From Shinella zoogloeoides (GTDB taxonomy: Bacteria; Pseudomonadota; Alphaproteobacteria; Rhizobiales; Rhizobiaceae), in contig NZ_CP131130.1 of NCBI RefSeq assembly GCF_033705735.1, positions 3,228,501 through 3,292,500 on the forward strand: a stretch of DNA of 64,000 bases. The letters are read 5' to 3'. The position numbers and the translations under genes were made by a program. The notes beneath the pieces were generated by a model, which was not told the DNA's origin, did not search any database, and saw only the letters and a list, made by a program, of their open reading frames with translations. The stretch's first letter is position 1; every line of letters begins with the position of its first letter. Below are positions 47,718 through 57,830 of the stretch, in pieces.

Positions 47718-48359
47718 TCAGGGTTTCCAGCGCAGAAAATTGGTGATGAGGGCGAGGCCGAGCGTCTGGCTCTTTTCCGGGTGGAACTGCGCGCCGGCCT
47801 TGTTGCCGTTAGCGACGAAGGCGGTCATCGGCCCGCCGTAATCGACGGTCGCGACCGCGTCTTCCCGGTTTTCCGTGGCAAGGTGGTAGGAATGCACGAA
47901 ATAGGCGTGCAGCGTTTCCGGGATGCCATCGAAGAGCGGGTGAGGGTGCCTGCGGTCGAGCGTGTTCCAGCCGATCTGCGGGATCTTCAGCTCCGGATCG
48001 CCGGGCGTCATCTTCACGACGTCGCCCCTGATCCAGCCGAGGCCCTCGGTCACGGTTTTTTCCAGGCCGCGCGAGGACATGAGCTGCATGCCGACGCAGA
48101 TGCCGAGGAAGGGGTGAGCCCTGTTCTCGACCACGTCGCGCAGCGCCTCCACCATGCCGGGCACGGCATCGAGCCCGCGGCGGCAATCGGCATAGGCGCC
48201 GACGCCGGGCAGCACGATGCGGTCGGCGGAGGCGACGCGCTCGGCCTTGTCGGTAAGGTCGATTTCCGCTTCGATGCCGGCTTCGCGCGCCGCCCGCTCG
48301 AAGGCCTTGGTGGCCGAGCGCAGGTTGCCCGAGCCGTAGTCGATGATCGCAACGCGCAT
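47718..48359 (-). CDS. hisH: Imidazole glycerol phosphate synthase glutaminase subunit
   Basis: Class I glutamine amidotransferase that gives ammonia to HisF. The 213-residue protein has the nucleophile Cys in [13 protein letters not shown] and the His and Glu of the triad in [13 protein letters not shown]. The start at 48359 gives [15 protein letters not shown]. The DUF2628 gene ends one base before it, so it is part of the same transcript. Confidence 0.96.
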   Translation of the reverse strand: MRVAIIDYGSGNLRSATKAFERAAREAGIEAEIDLTDKAERVASADRIVLPGVGAYADCRRGLDAVPGMVEALRDVVENRAHPFLGICVGMQLMSSRGLEKTVTEGLGWIRGDVVKMTPGDPELKIPQIGWNTLDRRHPHPLFDGIPETLHAYFVHSYHLATENREDAVATVDYGGPMTAFVANGNKAGAQFHPEKSQTLGLALITNFLRWKP

Positions 48360-48360
48360 G

Positions 48361-48831
48361 TCAGCGTCCTTCCTTGAAACCGACGAGGCCGAGCATGGGA
48401 GCGTGCCGGCGCGCGGAGGTTCCGGAGGCCGGCAGGGAAACGCTGTCGCGCGTCTCCGCCTCGCCGGCCGGGGTTTCCATGTAGTAGATCGCTTCGGCCG
48501 TTTCCCGGTCATCGGCGGAGATCGCCGTATCGACCGTCCAGCCGCGCCGTTCGAGGCCGGCGACGACCATGGAGGGGCCTTCGAGTGCGACGAGAAGGTT
48601 GGTCGCAAGGCAAAGGCCGAGGCCGGCAAGGCCGAAGACGGGATGATCGGCAACGGCCGAGCCGAGCGCCTGCACCGCGAAGGCGAGGGCGGCGGCGAGC
48701 CATGCCCTGTGCCAGAGCAGCCAGATCACCGGCAGGAAGAGCGCGAGCCAGGAGAAGCGGTCGCGGATGACGCGGGCCTTTTCATCGCCCTTTCGGGCAC
48801 CCGGCGGTATCAGAACGAGGAACGTGGCCAT
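48361..48831 (-). CDS. DUF2628 membrane protein within the his operon
   Basis: A 156-residue protein of the DUF2628 family, function unknown. The N-terminus [32 protein letters not shown] stretch is the family signature. It has two membrane segments at about 27-57 and 63-88 and a soluble C-terminal tail. It lies between hisB and hisH with gaps of 25 and 1 bases, so it is expressed with them. A role in histidine synthesis is not evident from the sequence. Confidence 0.82.
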   Translation of the reverse strand: MATFLVLIPPGARKGDEKARVIRDRFSWLALFLPVIWLLWHRAWLAAALAFAVQALGSAVADHPVFGLAGLGLCLATNLLVALEGPSMVVAGLERRGWTVDTAISADDRETAEAIYYMETPAGEAETRDSVSLPASGTSARRHAPMLGLVGFKEGR

Positions 48832-48856
48832 GGGAGGCCTCCAACTGTGCCTTTGC

Positions 48857-49450
48857 TCAGGCCAGCGAACCCTTCGTCGAGGGAACGCGGCCCGCCTGGC
48901 GGGGATCGATCTCGGTCGCGGTGCGCAGCACGCGCGCGACGGCCTTGAAGCACGTCTCGGAGATATGATGGTTGTTCGCGCCGTAGATGTTCTGGATATG
49001 CAGCGTGATGCCGGCGTGCTGGGCAAGCGCGTTGAAGAATTCGCGCACCAGCTCGGTGTCGAAGGTGCCGATCTTCGGGGCGGAGAAATTCACGTTCCAC
49101 ACGAGGAAGGGACGGCCGGAGACGTCCACGGCGGCGCGCGTCATCGTCTCGTCCATGGCAAGGTCGAGCGAGGCGTAGCGCGTGATGCCGCGCCGGTCGC
49201 CGAGCGCCTTCGCGATGGCCTGGCCGATGGCGATGCCCGTGTCCTCGACCGTGTGATGGTCGTCGACATGCAGGTCCCCTTCGGTCTTGATCTCCATGTC
49301 GATGAGCGAATGGCGCGACAGCTGGTCGAGCATATGATCGAAGAAGCCCACGCCCGTCGAAATGGTCGACGTGCCGGTGCCGTCGATATCGACGGTGACC
49401 GAAACGGAGGTCTCGTTCGTCTTGCGCGAAACGCTGGCTGTGCGGCTCAT
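48857..49450 (-). CDS. hisB: Imidazoleglycerol-phosphate dehydratase
   Basis: Dehydrates imidazole glycerol phosphate. The 197-residue protein is the single-function form, without the phosphatase domain of enterobacterial HisB. Manganese-site motifs are [13 protein letters not shown] and [18 protein letters not shown]; a second half repeat lies at [15 protein letters not shown] and [12 protein letters not shown]. It is the first gene of the his operon and is divergent from hslV. Confidence 0.96.
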   Translation of the reverse strand: MSRTASVSRKTNETSVSVTVDIDGTGTSTISTGVGFFDHMLDQLSRHSLIDMEIKTEGDLHVDDHHTVEDTGIAIGQAIAKALGDRRGITRYASLDLAMDETMTRAAVDVSGRPFLVWNVNFSAPKIGTFDTELVREFFNALAQHAGITLHIQNIYGANNHHISETCFKAVARVLRTATEIDPRQAGRVPSTKGSLA

Positions 49451-49568
49451 GGGTTTCTCCGGTGATTTTACCGCCGCTCCTTAACAGGGCTGTCACGAAA
49501 ACGCCAGTCTTTCACGGGCCTTCGGCGCAGGACGAAAGGCCCTCGCCATCACCCGCCGCTTGCTCCGT

Positions 49569-49595
49569 TTGCAATTGCCGAGCCGCTGCTTACAT
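49569..49595 (+). promoter_or_regulatory. Candidate heat-shock (RpoH) promoter for hslV
   Basis: TTGCAA at 49569-49574 and CTTACAT at 49589-49595 are separated by 14 bases, near the RpoH arrangement, 66 bases before hslV. hslVU is heat-shock regulated in other bacteria. The match is imperfect. Confidence 0.3.
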
Positions 49596-49660
49596 AGATG
49601 ACAACGAAGCCGCCTCGTCGGCGGTGCCCCGCCCGGTATCCGGGCCCGAAAGGTCCATCC

Positions 49661-50221
49661 ATGAGTGAACACGACCCCTACGCTTCCATGCACGCCACGA
49701 CGATCATCACCGTCCGCAAGGACGGCAAGGTGGTGATGGCGGGCGACGGCCAGGTGAGCCTTGGCCAGACTGTCATGAAGGGCAATGCGCGCAAGGTGCG
49801 CCGGCTTGCCAAGGGTGACGTCATTGCCGGTTTCGCCGGCGCGACCGCCGACGCCTTCACGCTGCTTGAGCGGCTCGAAGCCAAGCTCGAACAGTACCCC
49901 GACCAGCTGATGCGCGCCGCCGTGGAGCTTGCCAAGGATTGGCGCACCGATCGCTACCTGCGCCGTCTCGAAGCCATGATGCTGGTCGCCGACAAGTCCG
50001 TTACGCTGGCGCTGACCGGCAATGGCGACGTGCTGGAGCCGGAACACGGCACGATGGCGATCGGCTCGGGCGGCAACTATGCCTATGCAGCCGCCCGCGC
50101 GCTGATGGACACCGACAAGTCGGCCGAGGAGATCGCGCGCCGCGCCATGCAGATCGCCGGCGATATCTGCGTCTACACCAACCACAATGTCGTGGTGGAA
50201 ACGCTGGATGCCGACCGCTGA
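49661..50221 (+). CDS. hslV: HslV peptidase subunit of the HslUV protease
   Basis: The proteolytic core of the two-component HslUV protease. The 186-residue protein carries the N-terminal nucleophile threonine in [20 protein letters not shown] after a short propeptide, and GNARKVRRL with the conserved lysine, plus [14 protein letters not shown]. The ATG at 49661 is used; a longer form would not have the family start. A GNAT gene overlaps its end and separates it from hslU. Confidence 0.96.
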   Translation: MSEHDPYASMHATTIITVRKDGKVVMAGDGQVSLGQTVMKGNARKVRRLAKGDVIAGFAGATADAFTLLERLEAKLEQYPDQLMRAAVELAKDWRTDRYLRRLEAMMLVADKSVTLALTGNGDVLEPEHGTMAIGSGGNYAYAAARALMDTDKSAEEIARRAMQIAGDICVYTNHNVVVETLDADR

Positions 50222-50702
50222 CCTCTACGCCTTCCGGCCGGTGACGGCGGACGACCTGCCGATGCTGGAACGCTGGCTGAACGCGCCGCATGTCCGGCGC
50301 TGGTGGGGCGAGCCGGCGAAAGAAGTCGCCGGCATTGCCGAGGATTTCGACGATCCGGCAATGGCGTCCTTCATCGTTCTCCATGCCGGGACGCCCTTCG
50401 CCTACCTGCAATCCTACCGGATCGCGGCCGATGATTTCTCCTTCGGCGACCGGCCCGAGCAAACTATCGGCATCGACCAGTTCATCGGCCTTGCCGATAT
50501 GGTCGGCATCGGCCACGGCCCGACAATGATCGACGCCTTCGCGGCCAAGGTCTTCGACGAGGGTGTGGAGCGGATCGTGCTCGATCCCCACCCGGACAAT
50601 GCGCATGCCATCCGGGCCTATGAAAAGGCCGGATTCCATGCTTTCGATCAACGCATGACTGAGGACGGCCCGGCGCTGATGATGGCCCGGGACCGTTGCT
50701 AG
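50208..50702 (+). CDS. GNAT-family N-acetyltransferase inserted between hslV and hslU
   Basis: A 164-residue acetyltransferase similar to the aminoglycoside 6'-N-acetyltransferase branch. It has [21 protein letters not shown] at the start, the middle [19 protein letters not shown] (acetyl-CoA loop) and [20 protein letters not shown], the C-terminal GNAT signature. It starts inside hslV (14-base overlap) and ends 14 bases before hslU, so it is translated with them. The acceptor is unknown, and drug modification should not be assumed. Confidence 0.88.
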   Translation: MPTADLYAFRPVTADDLPMLERWLNAPHVRRWWGEPAKEVAGIAEDFDDPAMASFIVLHAGTPFAYLQSYRIAADDFSFGDRPEQTIGIDQFIGLADMVGIGHGPTMIDAFAAKVFDEGVERIVLDPHPDNAHAIRAYEKAGFHAFDQRMTEDGPALMMARDRC

Positions 50703-50716
50703 AAACGGAAAAGCCC

Positions 50717-52024
50717 ATGTCCAATTTTTCGCCCCGCGAGATCGTTTCCGAACTCGACCGTTTCATTATCGGCCAGCACGACGCCAAGCGCGCCGTGGCC
50801 ATCGCGCTGCGCAACCGCTGGCGCCGCCACCAGCTCGAGCCTGATCTGCGCGACGAGGTCATGCCGAAGAACATCCTGATGATCGGCCCGACCGGCGTCG
50901 GCAAGACGGAGATTTCCCGTCGCCTCGCAAAACTCGCCGGCGCACCCTTCGTCAAGGTCGAGGCCACCAAGTTCACCGAGGTCGGCTATGTCGGCCGCGA
51001 TGTCGAGCAGATCGTGCGCGACCTCGTGGAGGTCGGCATCGGCCTGGTGCGCGAGAAGAAGCGCGCCGAGGTGACGGCCAAGGCCCATATGAATGCCGAG
51101 GAACGGGTGCTCGACGCCCTCGTCGGCGCGACCGCCTCGCCGGCGACGCGCGACTCGTTCCGTAAAAAGCTGCGCAACAACGAGCTGGATGACAAGGAGA
51201 TCGAGATCGACATCGCCGATACCGGCGGCATGCCCGGCGGCTTCGAGATCCCCGGCATGCCGGGGGCCAATATCGGCGTGCTGAACCTGTCCGAAATGTT
51301 CGGCAAGGCGATGGGCGGGCGCACCAAGAAGGTCAAGACGACGGTCAAGGACTCGTACAAGGTCCTGATCGACGACGAATCCGACAAGCTGCTCGACAAC
51401 GAGCAGATCCAGCGCGAGGCCATCCGCTCGGCGGAGAACGATGGCATCGTCTTCATCGACGAGATCGACAAGATCGCCGCGCGCGACGGCGGCATGGGCG
51501 CGGGCGTCTCCCGCGAGGGCGTGCAGCGCGACTTGCTGCCGCTCGTCGAAGGCACGACGGTCGCCACGAAATACGGGCCGGTGAAAACGGATCATATCCT
51601 CTTCATCGCCTCCGGCGCGTTCCACGTCTCCAAGCCATCGGACCTGCTGCCGGAGCTTCAGGGCCGCCTGCCGATCCGCGTCGAGCTGCGCGCCCTCACC
51701 AAGGAGGACTTCCGCCGCATCCTTACGGAAACGGAGGCAAGCCTCATCCGCCAGTACAAGGCGCTGATGCAGACCGAAGACGTCACGCTCGATTTCACCG
51801 AGGACGGCATCGATGCGCTGGCGGACGTCGCCGTGCAGCTCAACGCCAGCGTCGAGAATATCGGCGCGCGGCGTCTCCAGACGGTGATGGAACGGGTGCT
51901 CGACGAGATCTCCTTCGAAGCGCCGGACAAGGGCGGCAACAGCCTCGTCATCGACGCCGACTATGTGCGCAAGCATGTCGGCACGCTGGCGGCCAATACG
52001 GACCTGTCGCGCTACATCCTGTGA
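50717..52024 (+). CDS. hslU: HslU ATPase subunit of the HslUV protease
   Basis: AAA+ unfoldase that feeds HslV. The 435-residue protein has Walker [17 protein letters not shown] near residue 59, the pore motif GYVGRD, the inserted I domain, Walker [13 protein letters not shown], sensor 2 in [17 protein letters not shown], and the C-terminal LSRYIL tail that docks on HslV. The ATG at 50717 is used ([17 protein letters not shown]). A strong terminator follows. Confidence 0.97.
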   Translation: MSNFSPREIVSELDRFIIGQHDAKRAVAIALRNRWRRHQLEPDLRDEVMPKNILMIGPTGVGKTEISRRLAKLAGAPFVKVEATKFTEVGYVGRDVEQIVRDLVEVGIGLVREKKRAEVTAKAHMNAEERVLDALVGATASPATRDSFRKKLRNNELDDKEIEIDIADTGGMPGGFEIPGMPGANIGVLNLSEMFGKAMGGRTKKVKTTVKDSYKVLIDDESDKLLDNEQIQREAIRSAENDGIVFIDEIDKIAARDGGMGAGVSREGVQRDLLPLVEGTTVATKYGPVKTDHILFIASGAFHVSKPSDLLPELQGRLPIRVELRALTKEDFRRILTETEASLIRQYKALMQTEDVTLDFTEDGIDALADVAVQLNASVENIGARRLQTVMERVLDEISFEAPDKGGNSLVIDADYVRKHVGTLAANTDLSRYIL

Positions 52025-52029
52025 CGTTT

Positions 52030-52072
52030 CGGCACCGGTGATCCATTAGCGGGTCGCCGGTGCCGCATTTTT
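52030..52072 (+). terminator. Intrinsic terminator of hslU
   Basis: CGGCACCGG (52030-52038) pairs with CCGGTGCCG (52057-52065), followed by CATTTTT. Confidence 0.85.
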
Positions 52073-52205
52073 GAAGGCGGGACCTCTCGACAGAAGGGGC
52101 GCTCCCGCCTTACGCCTTTGCCGCGCTTGGCATCATTCCGACATGTTCGTCGTGCATCGGTCGCCGCCATCCGCCGACAGATTTGACCAGACGGGAAACG
52201 GAATC

Positions 52206-53153
52206 GTGCGACAGTTCTTGCCTGTGCTTGCCCTTGCAGCCGCCCTTTTTGTCCAGAGCCAGACGACGGCGCTGGCCATCGACGTGGTGCCGCCCGGCAA
52301 CCGCAATGCCGAGCAGCCCGCTATTCCGGGCGCCTCCACGCGCCGCACCAAGGCCGGCAAGACCTCCTTCGACGCGAAATACGAGAAGGTGCGCGACCTC
52401 ATCGCCAACGACCGCCAGCTCACCGGCAAGATCAAGTCGACCGCCGCGAAATACGGCATCGACCCGATCCACATGGTCGGCGCCATCGTCGGCGAGCATA
52501 CCTATAATGTCGATGCCTATGACCGGCTGCAGAGCTACTATGTGAAGGCCGCGTCCTATACCGGCAACTTCCGCTTCGCCTATGACGGCGAGACGGTCGG
52601 CGACTTCATCGCCCGGCCGGAATTTTCGCAATGCGCGTCGAAGAAGGGCTCCTACGCACTGTGGACCTGCCGCGAGGGCGTCTGGAACAAGACCTTCAAG
52701 GGCCGGACGGTCGGTGGCACGTCCTATCCGAACAACCGTTTCAGCGCGGTGTTCTTCCAGCCCTTCTATGCCGGCCAGACCTTCGGCCTCGGCCAGATCA
52801 ACCCGCTGACGGCGCTGACGCTCACCGACGACGTCGCCCGCATCTCCGGTTATGACAGGCTCGACGAGAACGACGCGGCCGGGGTCTATCAGGCGATCAT
52901 GGATCCGGACACCTCGCTCGCCTACATGGCCGCCGCGATCCGCCGCTCGATCGACGCCTACAGGAAGACCGCCGGCGTCGACATCTCGAAGAATCCCGGC
53001 CTGACGGCGACGCTCTACAATATCGGCAATCCCGATGCCCGCGCCGCGGCCTTCGCCGCGCGCCGCGCGGCCGGCGAGGCGACCTGGCCGGAAGAGAACT
53101 ATTACGGCTGGCTGATCAACGACAAGCTGGCGGAACTGCGCGGCCTGCTCTAG
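52206..53153 (+). CDS. DUF1402 exported protein with transglycosylase-like motifs
   Basis: A 315-residue protein of the DUF1402 family, function unrecorded to me. The GTG start at 52206 gives a signal peptide MRQFLPVLALAAALFVQSQT ending at ALA before IDVVPP. The mature part carries a motif order like lysozyme-fold lytic transglycosylases: an acidic residue Glu97 in GAIVGEHTYN, then FGLGQINPLTAL (193-204), then TLYNIGNPDAR (269-279). That suggests a peptidoglycan-cleaving or binding protein of the periplasm, but this is inference from motifs only. Two cysteines in SQCASKKGSYALWTCREG may form a disulfide. Confidence 0.82.
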   Translation: MRQFLPVLALAAALFVQSQTTALAIDVVPPGNRNAEQPAIPGASTRRTKAGKTSFDAKYEKVRDLIANDRQLTGKIKSTAAKYGIDPIHMVGAIVGEHTYNVDAYDRLQSYYVKAASYTGNFRFAYDGETVGDFIARPEFSQCASKKGSYALWTCREGVWNKTFKGRTVGGTSYPNNRFSAVFFQPFYAGQTFGLGQINPLTALTLTDDVARISGYDRLDENDAAGVYQAIMDPDTSLAYMAAAIRRSIDAYRKTAGVDISKNPGLTATLYNIGNPDARAAAFAARRAAGEATWPEENYYGWLINDKLAELRGLL

Positions 53154-53264
53154 CTTTCCGCAGGTCCGGCCGGAAGGGCGCTACGCGCTTTTGCGGGGGC
53201 CTGCCCTGATTTCTGCCTCGCTCTCGGCCCACACTCCGGGCAAGCCGATTGAAGGAAGAAGACG

Positions 53265-54674
53265 ATGGACATGCGTCCCGAGCCGTTCGAACCGCCCGCG
53301 CCCGTTCCCCGAACGGTGCCGCCCTCGAAGATCGAGATCATCCGGACCGTCTTCCGCAACCCGCTGGAACTGTGGGGCGTGCCCTCCTATACGCTGCCCT
53401 GGATCATGACGAGCTTCTTCGGCGAGAAGACGCTGATCGTCAACGATCCCGGCCTTATCAAACATCTCCTCGTCGACAACGCCGCCAATTACAGGATGGC
53501 GACGGTTCGCCAGCTCGTGCTGCGCCCGATCCTGCGCGACGGGCTGCTGACGGCCGAGGGCGCGGTCTGGCGCCGCTCGCGCAAGGCCGTCGCGCCGATC
53601 TTCACGCCGCGCCACGCCAGGGGCTTTGCCACGCAGATGCTGGCGCAGTCGGAGCTTTACGCGCAGAAATACGAGGGCGCGGACGGCGCGGTCTTCGATA
53701 TCGGCAACGACATGACGGAGCTTGCCTTCGCCGTGCTTTCCGACACGCTGTTCTCCGGCGAGATCGTCACCTCCTCGGACAATTTCGCCGACGATGTGGA
53801 CGACCTTCTCCATTCCATGGGCCGCGTCGACCCGATGGATCTGTTGCGCGCGCCGTCATGGGTGCCGCGGGTGACGCGGATCGGCGGCCTGAAGGTGCTC
53901 GGCAAGTTCCGCCGCATCGTGCGCGACACGATGGAGCTGCGCCTGAAGCGCATGGCGGCGGACGGCGAGACGGTGCCGAGCGATTTCCTGACGCTGCTGC
54001 TGCGCGCGGCGGGACCGGAGGGCCTGACCATGGAGGAGGTGGAGGACAATATCCTCACCTTCATCGGCGCCGGCCACGAGACGACGGCCCGGGCGCTCGC
54101 CTGGACGCTCTACTGCCTCGCCAATTCCCCGCATGTGCGCGACGCGATGGAGGAGGAGATCGACCGTGTCGTGGCAAGCGGCGCCGATCCCGTCGACTGG
54201 CTGGAGCGGATGCCCTGGACCCGCGCCGCCTTCGAGGAGGCGATGCGGCTCTACCCGCCCGCGCCCTCGATCAACCGCGAGGCGATCGCCGACGACGTGT
54301 GGACGAGCCCCTCCGGCGAGACGGTGGAGATTCCCAAGGGCGTCACCATCCTCGTCATGCCCTGGACGCTGCACCGCCACGAGCTGCTCTGGCAGAAGCC
54401 GCGCGCCTACATGCCCGAGCGCTTCCTGCCGGAGAACCGCGAGGCGATCCACCGCTTCCAGTATCTCCCCTTCGGCGCCGGGCCGCGCATCTGCATCGGC
54501 GCGACCTTCGCCATGCAGGAGGCGATCATCGCGCTCGGTGTGCTGATGCACCGCTTCCGCTTCGACATGACGGCGCAGACGAAGCCCTGGCCGGTGCAGC
54601 GCCTGACGACGCAGCCGGCTAACGGGCTGGCGTTGAGGGTGACGGCTCGTCAGAGCGCTTCTTCGCCTTCTTGA
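53265..54674 (+). CDS. Cytochrome P450
   Basis: A 469-residue soluble P450 monooxygenase. The I-helix oxygen site is FIGAGHETTARALAWTL, the ExxR motif is EEAMRLYPPAPSINREA, and the haem-binding loop is LPFGAGPRICIGATFAMQEA with the cysteine ligand. There is no membrane anchor. The substrate and the CYP family cannot be named from sequence alone. No ferredoxin or ferredoxin reductase gene is next to it. The 3' end overlaps the convergent gene behind by 56 bases. Confidence 0.92.
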   Translation: MDMRPEPFEPPAPVPRTVPPSKIEIIRTVFRNPLELWGVPSYTLPWIMTSFFGEKTLIVNDPGLIKHLLVDNAANYRMATVRQLVLRPILRDGLLTAEGAVWRRSRKAVAPIFTPRHARGFATQMLAQSELYAQKYEGADGAVFDIGNDMTELAFAVLSDTLFSGEIVTSSDNFADDVDDLLHSMGRVDPMDLLRAPSWVPRVTRIGGLKVLGKFRRIVRDTMELRLKRMAADGETVPSDFLTLLLRAAGPEGLTMEEVEDNILTFIGAGHETTARALAWTLYCLANSPHVRDAMEEEIDRVVASGADPVDWLERMPWTRAAFEEAMRLYPPAPSINREAIADDVWTSPSGETVEIPKGVTILVMPWTLHRHELLWQKPRAYMPERFLPENREAIHRFQYLPFGAGPRICIGATFAMQEAIIALGVLMHRFRFDMTAQTKPWPVQRLTTQPANGLALRVTARQSASSPS

Positions 54675-55215
54675 TCGTCTTGATCGAGGCGCAGGTCGCC
54701 TCCGGGTTCTTGCAGGGCTGGTAGACGACGATCTCGCTGCCGCTGCCGTCGTCCCAGACGGCCTGCACGGCGATGGTCTCGGCCTCGCCGGGCTTGAGGT
54801 TCAGATAGAGCCAGTTTTGGCTGTCGTCCGACGGCAGGTTGAAGGGCAGCTCCGGATCGCATTCCGCCATCGGGAAGGTTTTGTCGAGCGCGTCGGAATT
54901 GATCGAGTAGCGCACTTCCTTCAGCCGGCAATGCATGGACTGCAAGGCCGTGAAATAGATGAGCTGCTGGCCGGCGAATTCGCGGAACTGCACCCAGCCT
55001 GTCTGCTTGTTGGCGTCCAGCATCGCCTTGTAGATCGCGACATCGGGGATCTGAGCTTGGTACTGGCCCTCGTCCTCCTCCTGCGCGCCCACCGGCAGGC
55101 TGCCGGCAAGAAGAAGGGTGGCGGCGAGAAGAAGGCTTGCCGAAAGTGGCTTCCGGCCCGAAGGGCGATGCGGCGGGGAAAGGGCGATCACGGGCGGTTC
55201 CTCGTTCTTCGGCAT
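54619..55215 (-). CDS. Conserved rhizobial periplasmic protein, unknown function
   Basis: I do not recognise a named family for this 198-residue protein. After a cytoplasmic stretch of about 20 residues it has a signal peptide (SASLLLAATLLLAGSLPVGAQ) and a mature part with GWVQFREFAGQQLIYFTALQ, three or four cysteines (MHCRLKE, AECDPEL, QPCKN, TCASIK) suggesting disulfides, and a lysine- and serine-rich tail. The tail is encoded in the 56-base overlap with the P450. It is divergent from glcB. Confidence 0.72.
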   Translation of the reverse strand: MPKNEEPPVIALSPPHRPSGRKPLSASLLLAATLLLAGSLPVGAQEEDEGQYQAQIPDVAIYKAMLDANKQTGWVQFREFAGQQLIYFTALQSMHCRLKEVRYSINSDALDKTFPMAECDPELPFNLPSDDSQNWLYLNLKPGEAETIAVQAVWDDGSGSEIVVYQPCKNPEATCASIKTIKKAKKRSDEPSPSTPAR

Positions 55216-55418
55216 GGGCGCGACATAACACCATTGCGGCCCTGTTTTGAAAAGGTTTCCGGCCGTTTCCGCAACTGTCCCGCGGCGGCAAAAATATGAT
55301 TTTATCCGGAGCGGAATAAATTCTTTATGCTGTTGCCGAATTGACTATGAATGAAAGCTCCTGAAAGTGACACCATTCGGGATACTCCCCCTTCGTCCCG
55401 TCATTCGGAGTTTTTCAG

Positions 55419-57587
55419 ATGTCTTTTACCGAAAAAGCCGGTCTTTCGATCGACAGCGCGCTTTATGATTTCCTCGTCGACGAGGCCCTGCCGGGTACGG
55501 GCGTGGACGCCGAGCGCTACTTCGCCGACTTCTCCGCCATCGTGCACGACCTCGCGCCGGAAAACCGCGCGCTGCTGAAGACGCGCGATGCGCTGCAGGA
55601 AAAGCTCGATGCCTGGTACCGCGAAAACGGCGCGCCGAGCGACATGGCCGCCTACGAGGCCTTCCTGCGCGAGATCGGCTATCTGCTGCCCGAGGGCGGC
55701 GCGTTCAAGGTAACGACGGAAAATGTCGATCCGGAGATCGCGAGCCTTGCCGGCCCGCAGCTCGTCGTACCCGTCATGAACGCACGCTATGCGCTGAACG
55801 CCGCCAATGCGCGCTGGGGCTCGCTCTATGACGCGCTCTACGGCACGGACGCGATCCCGGAGACGGACGGTGCGGAAAAGGGCAAGGGCTACAATCCGGT
55901 GCGCGGCGCGAAGGTCATCGCCTGGGCGCGCGGCTTCCTCGACGACAGCGCGCCGCTTGCCGGCGCCTCCTGGCGCGATGCGGCGGGCTTTGCGGTCGAG
56001 GGCGGCAAGCTCGTCGTCGTGCTGACGGGCGGCGGCAAGGCGGGTCTTGCGGACGGGAACAAGTTCGCCGGCTATGTCGGCGATGCCTCCGCCCCGACCC
56101 ATGTCCTCCTGAGCAACAACGGCCTGCATATCGACATCGGCATCGACGCCTCCACGCCGACCGGCAAGGACGATGCGGCGCATATCGCCGACGTCGTCAT
56201 CGAATCGGCGCTGACCACGATCATGGACTGCGAGGATTCCATCGCCGCCGTCGATGCCGAGGACAAGGTCGTCGTCTATCGCAACTGGCTGGGCCTGATG
56301 AAGGGCGATCTTTCCGAAGAGGTCGTCAAGGGCGGCAAGACCTTCACCCGCCGGCTCAATCCCGACCGCGTCTATACCGCGCCCGACGGCTCCACCCTGA
56401 CGCTGCCCGGCCGTTCGCTGATGCTGGTGCGCAATGTCGGTCATCTCATGACCAATCCGGCGATCCGCGACCGCGACGGCAACGAGGTGCCGGAAGGCAT
56501 CATGGACGCCATGGTCACCGCGCTGATCGCGCTCTACGACGTCGGTCCGAACGGCCGCCGTCAGAATTCGCGCGCCGGCTCGATGTATGTCGTCAAGCCG
56601 AAGATGCACGGGCCGGAAGAGGTCGCCTTCGCCTCGAAGCTCTTCGCCCGCGTCGAAGCCGCCGTCGGCATGGCCCCGAACACGATGAAGATGGGCATCA
56701 TGGACGAGGAGCGCCGCACGACGGTCAACCTCAAGGAGGCGATCCGCGCCGCCAAGGACCGCGTCGTCTTCATCAATACCGGCTTCCTCGACCGCACCGG
56801 CGACGAGATCCATACCTCGATGGAAGCGGGCCCGATGATCCGCAAGGGCGACATGAAGCAGGCCGCCTGGATCGGCGCCTACGAAAACTGGAACGTCGAT
56901 ATCGGCCTCGAATGCGGCCTGTCCGGCCATGCGCAGATCGGCAAGGGCATGTGGGCCATGCCGGACCTGATGGCGGCGATGCTGGAGCAGAAGATCGCCC
57001 ATCCGAAGGCCGGCGCCAACACCGCCTGGGTTCCCTCGCCGACGGCCGCGACGCTCCATGCGACGCACTACCACAAGGTCAATGTCGCCGATGTGCAGGC
57101 TTCGCTGCATTCGCGTCCGCGTGCAAAGCTCTCCGATATCCTCTCCGTCCCGGTCGCGGTTCGTCCGAACTGGACGCCGGAGGAAATTCAGCGCGAGCTC
57201 GACAACAATGCCCAGGGCATCCTCGGCTATGTCGTGCGCTGGATCGACCAGGGCGTCGGCTGCTCCAAGGTGCCGGACATCAACAATGTCGGCCTGATGG
57301 AAGACCGCGCCACGCTGCGCATCTCCGCCCAACACATGGCGAACTGGCTGCATCACGGCGTCGTCACGGAAGCGCAGATCCTCGAGACGATGAAGCGCAT
57401 GGCCGCGGTCGTCGACGGACAGAATGCCGGCGACCCGCTCTACCGCCCGATGGCCGGCCATTTCGACACCTCGATCGCCTTCAAGGCCGCGCTCGACCTC
57501 GTCCTGAAGGGCCGCGAGCAGCCGAACGGCTATACCGAGCCGGTCCTCCATCGCCGTCGGCTGGAGCTGAAGGCTGCGAACGCCTGA
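55419..57587 (+). CDS. glcB: Malate synthase G
   Basis: Condenses glyoxylate and acetyl-CoA to malate, the second step of the glyoxylate shunt. The 722-residue length is typical of isoform G. Motifs are [71 protein letters not shown] and [20 protein letters not shown], which holds the catalytic Asp. No isocitrate lyase gene is in the window. The leader of about 200 bases contains an AT-rich stretch at 55290-55350. Confidence 0.97.
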   Translation: MSFTEKAGLSIDSALYDFLVDEALPGTGVDAERYFADFSAIVHDLAPENRALLKTRDALQEKLDAWYRENGAPSDMAAYEAFLREIGYLLPEGGAFKVTTENVDPEIASLAGPQLVVPVMNARYALNAANARWGSLYDALYGTDAIPETDGAEKGKGYNPVRGAKVIAWARGFLDDSAPLAGASWRDAAGFAVEGGKLVVVLTGGGKAGLADGNKFAGYVGDASAPTHVLLSNNGLHIDIGIDASTPTGKDDAAHIADVVIESALTTIMDCEDSIAAVDAEDKVVVYRNWLGLMKGDLSEEVVKGGKTFTRRLNPDRVYTAPDGSTLTLPGRSLMLVRNVGHLMTNPAIRDRDGNEVPEGIMDAMVTALIALYDVGPNGRRQNSRAGSMYVVKPKMHGPEEVAFASKLFARVEAAVGMAPNTMKMGIMDEERRTTVNLKEAIRAAKDRVVFINTGFLDRTGDEIHTSMEAGPMIRKGDMKQAAWIGAYENWNVDIGLECGLSGHAQIGKGMWAMPDLMAAMLEQKIAHPKAGANTAWVPSPTAATLHATHYHKVNVADVQASLHSRPRAKLSDILSVPVAVRPNWTPEEIQRELDNNAQGILGYVVRWIDQGVGCSKVPDINNVGLMEDRATLRISAQHMANWLHHGVVTEAQILETMKRMAAVVDGQNAGDPLYRPMAGHFDTSIAFKAALDLVLKGREQPNGYTEPVLHRRRLELKAANA

Positions 57588-57620
57588 AAATGGGACGGCG
57601 GGGAAGTTCCCTGCCGCTTC

Positions 57621-57764
57621 GCCCCTCATCCCGCTGCCGCGACCTTCTCCCCGCAAGCGGGGAGAAGGCGAAGGAGGCAAAGGCTTCCCGTAATGCGGAA
57701 AACGGCGCGGCATATCCCTTCTCCCCGCTTGCGGGGAGAAGGTGCCAGCAGGCGGATGAGGGGC
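57621..57764. repeat. RIME-like intergenic element with two palindromes
   Basis: A 144-base unit with inverted ends (GCCCCTCATC at 57621, GATGAGGGGC ending at 57764) and two internal palindromes: CCTTCTCCCCGC-AA-GCGGGGAGAAGG at 57643-57668 and CCTTCTCCCCGC-TT-GCGGGGAGAAGG at 57717-57742. This is the layout of the RIME family of rhizobial intergenic repeats. Confidence 0.75.
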
Positions 57765-57777
57765 AACGCCGCAAAGA

Positions 57778-57808
57778 AAAAGGCCGCCGGTCATCCCGGC
57801 GGCCTTTT
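57778..57808. terminator. Bidirectional terminator between glcB and the L,D-transpeptidase gene
   Basis: AAAAGGCCGCCGG (57778-57790) pairs with CCGGCGGCCTTTT (57796-57808) around 5 bases. It has A and T tracts on both sides. Confidence 0.9.
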
Positions 57809-57830
57809 GCATGAATGCGGTGTCCTGCGC

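Noticed and set aside
50208..50702. Aminoglycoside resistance gene
   Set aside because: The fold resembles AAC(6'), but the position inside the hslVU operon of a core genome suggests a housekeeping acetyltransferase. No resistance context is present.
57643..57742. CRISPR-like repeat from the two CCTTCTCCCCGC palindromes
   Set aside because: There are only two copies, each a self-complementary palindrome, within one larger inverted unit, and no cas genes; it fits a RIME element.
55401..57812. 803-codon minus-strand open frame opposite glcB
   Set aside because: It runs through the RIME-like repeat and the terminator, and has no domain; malate synthase G is clear on the + strand.
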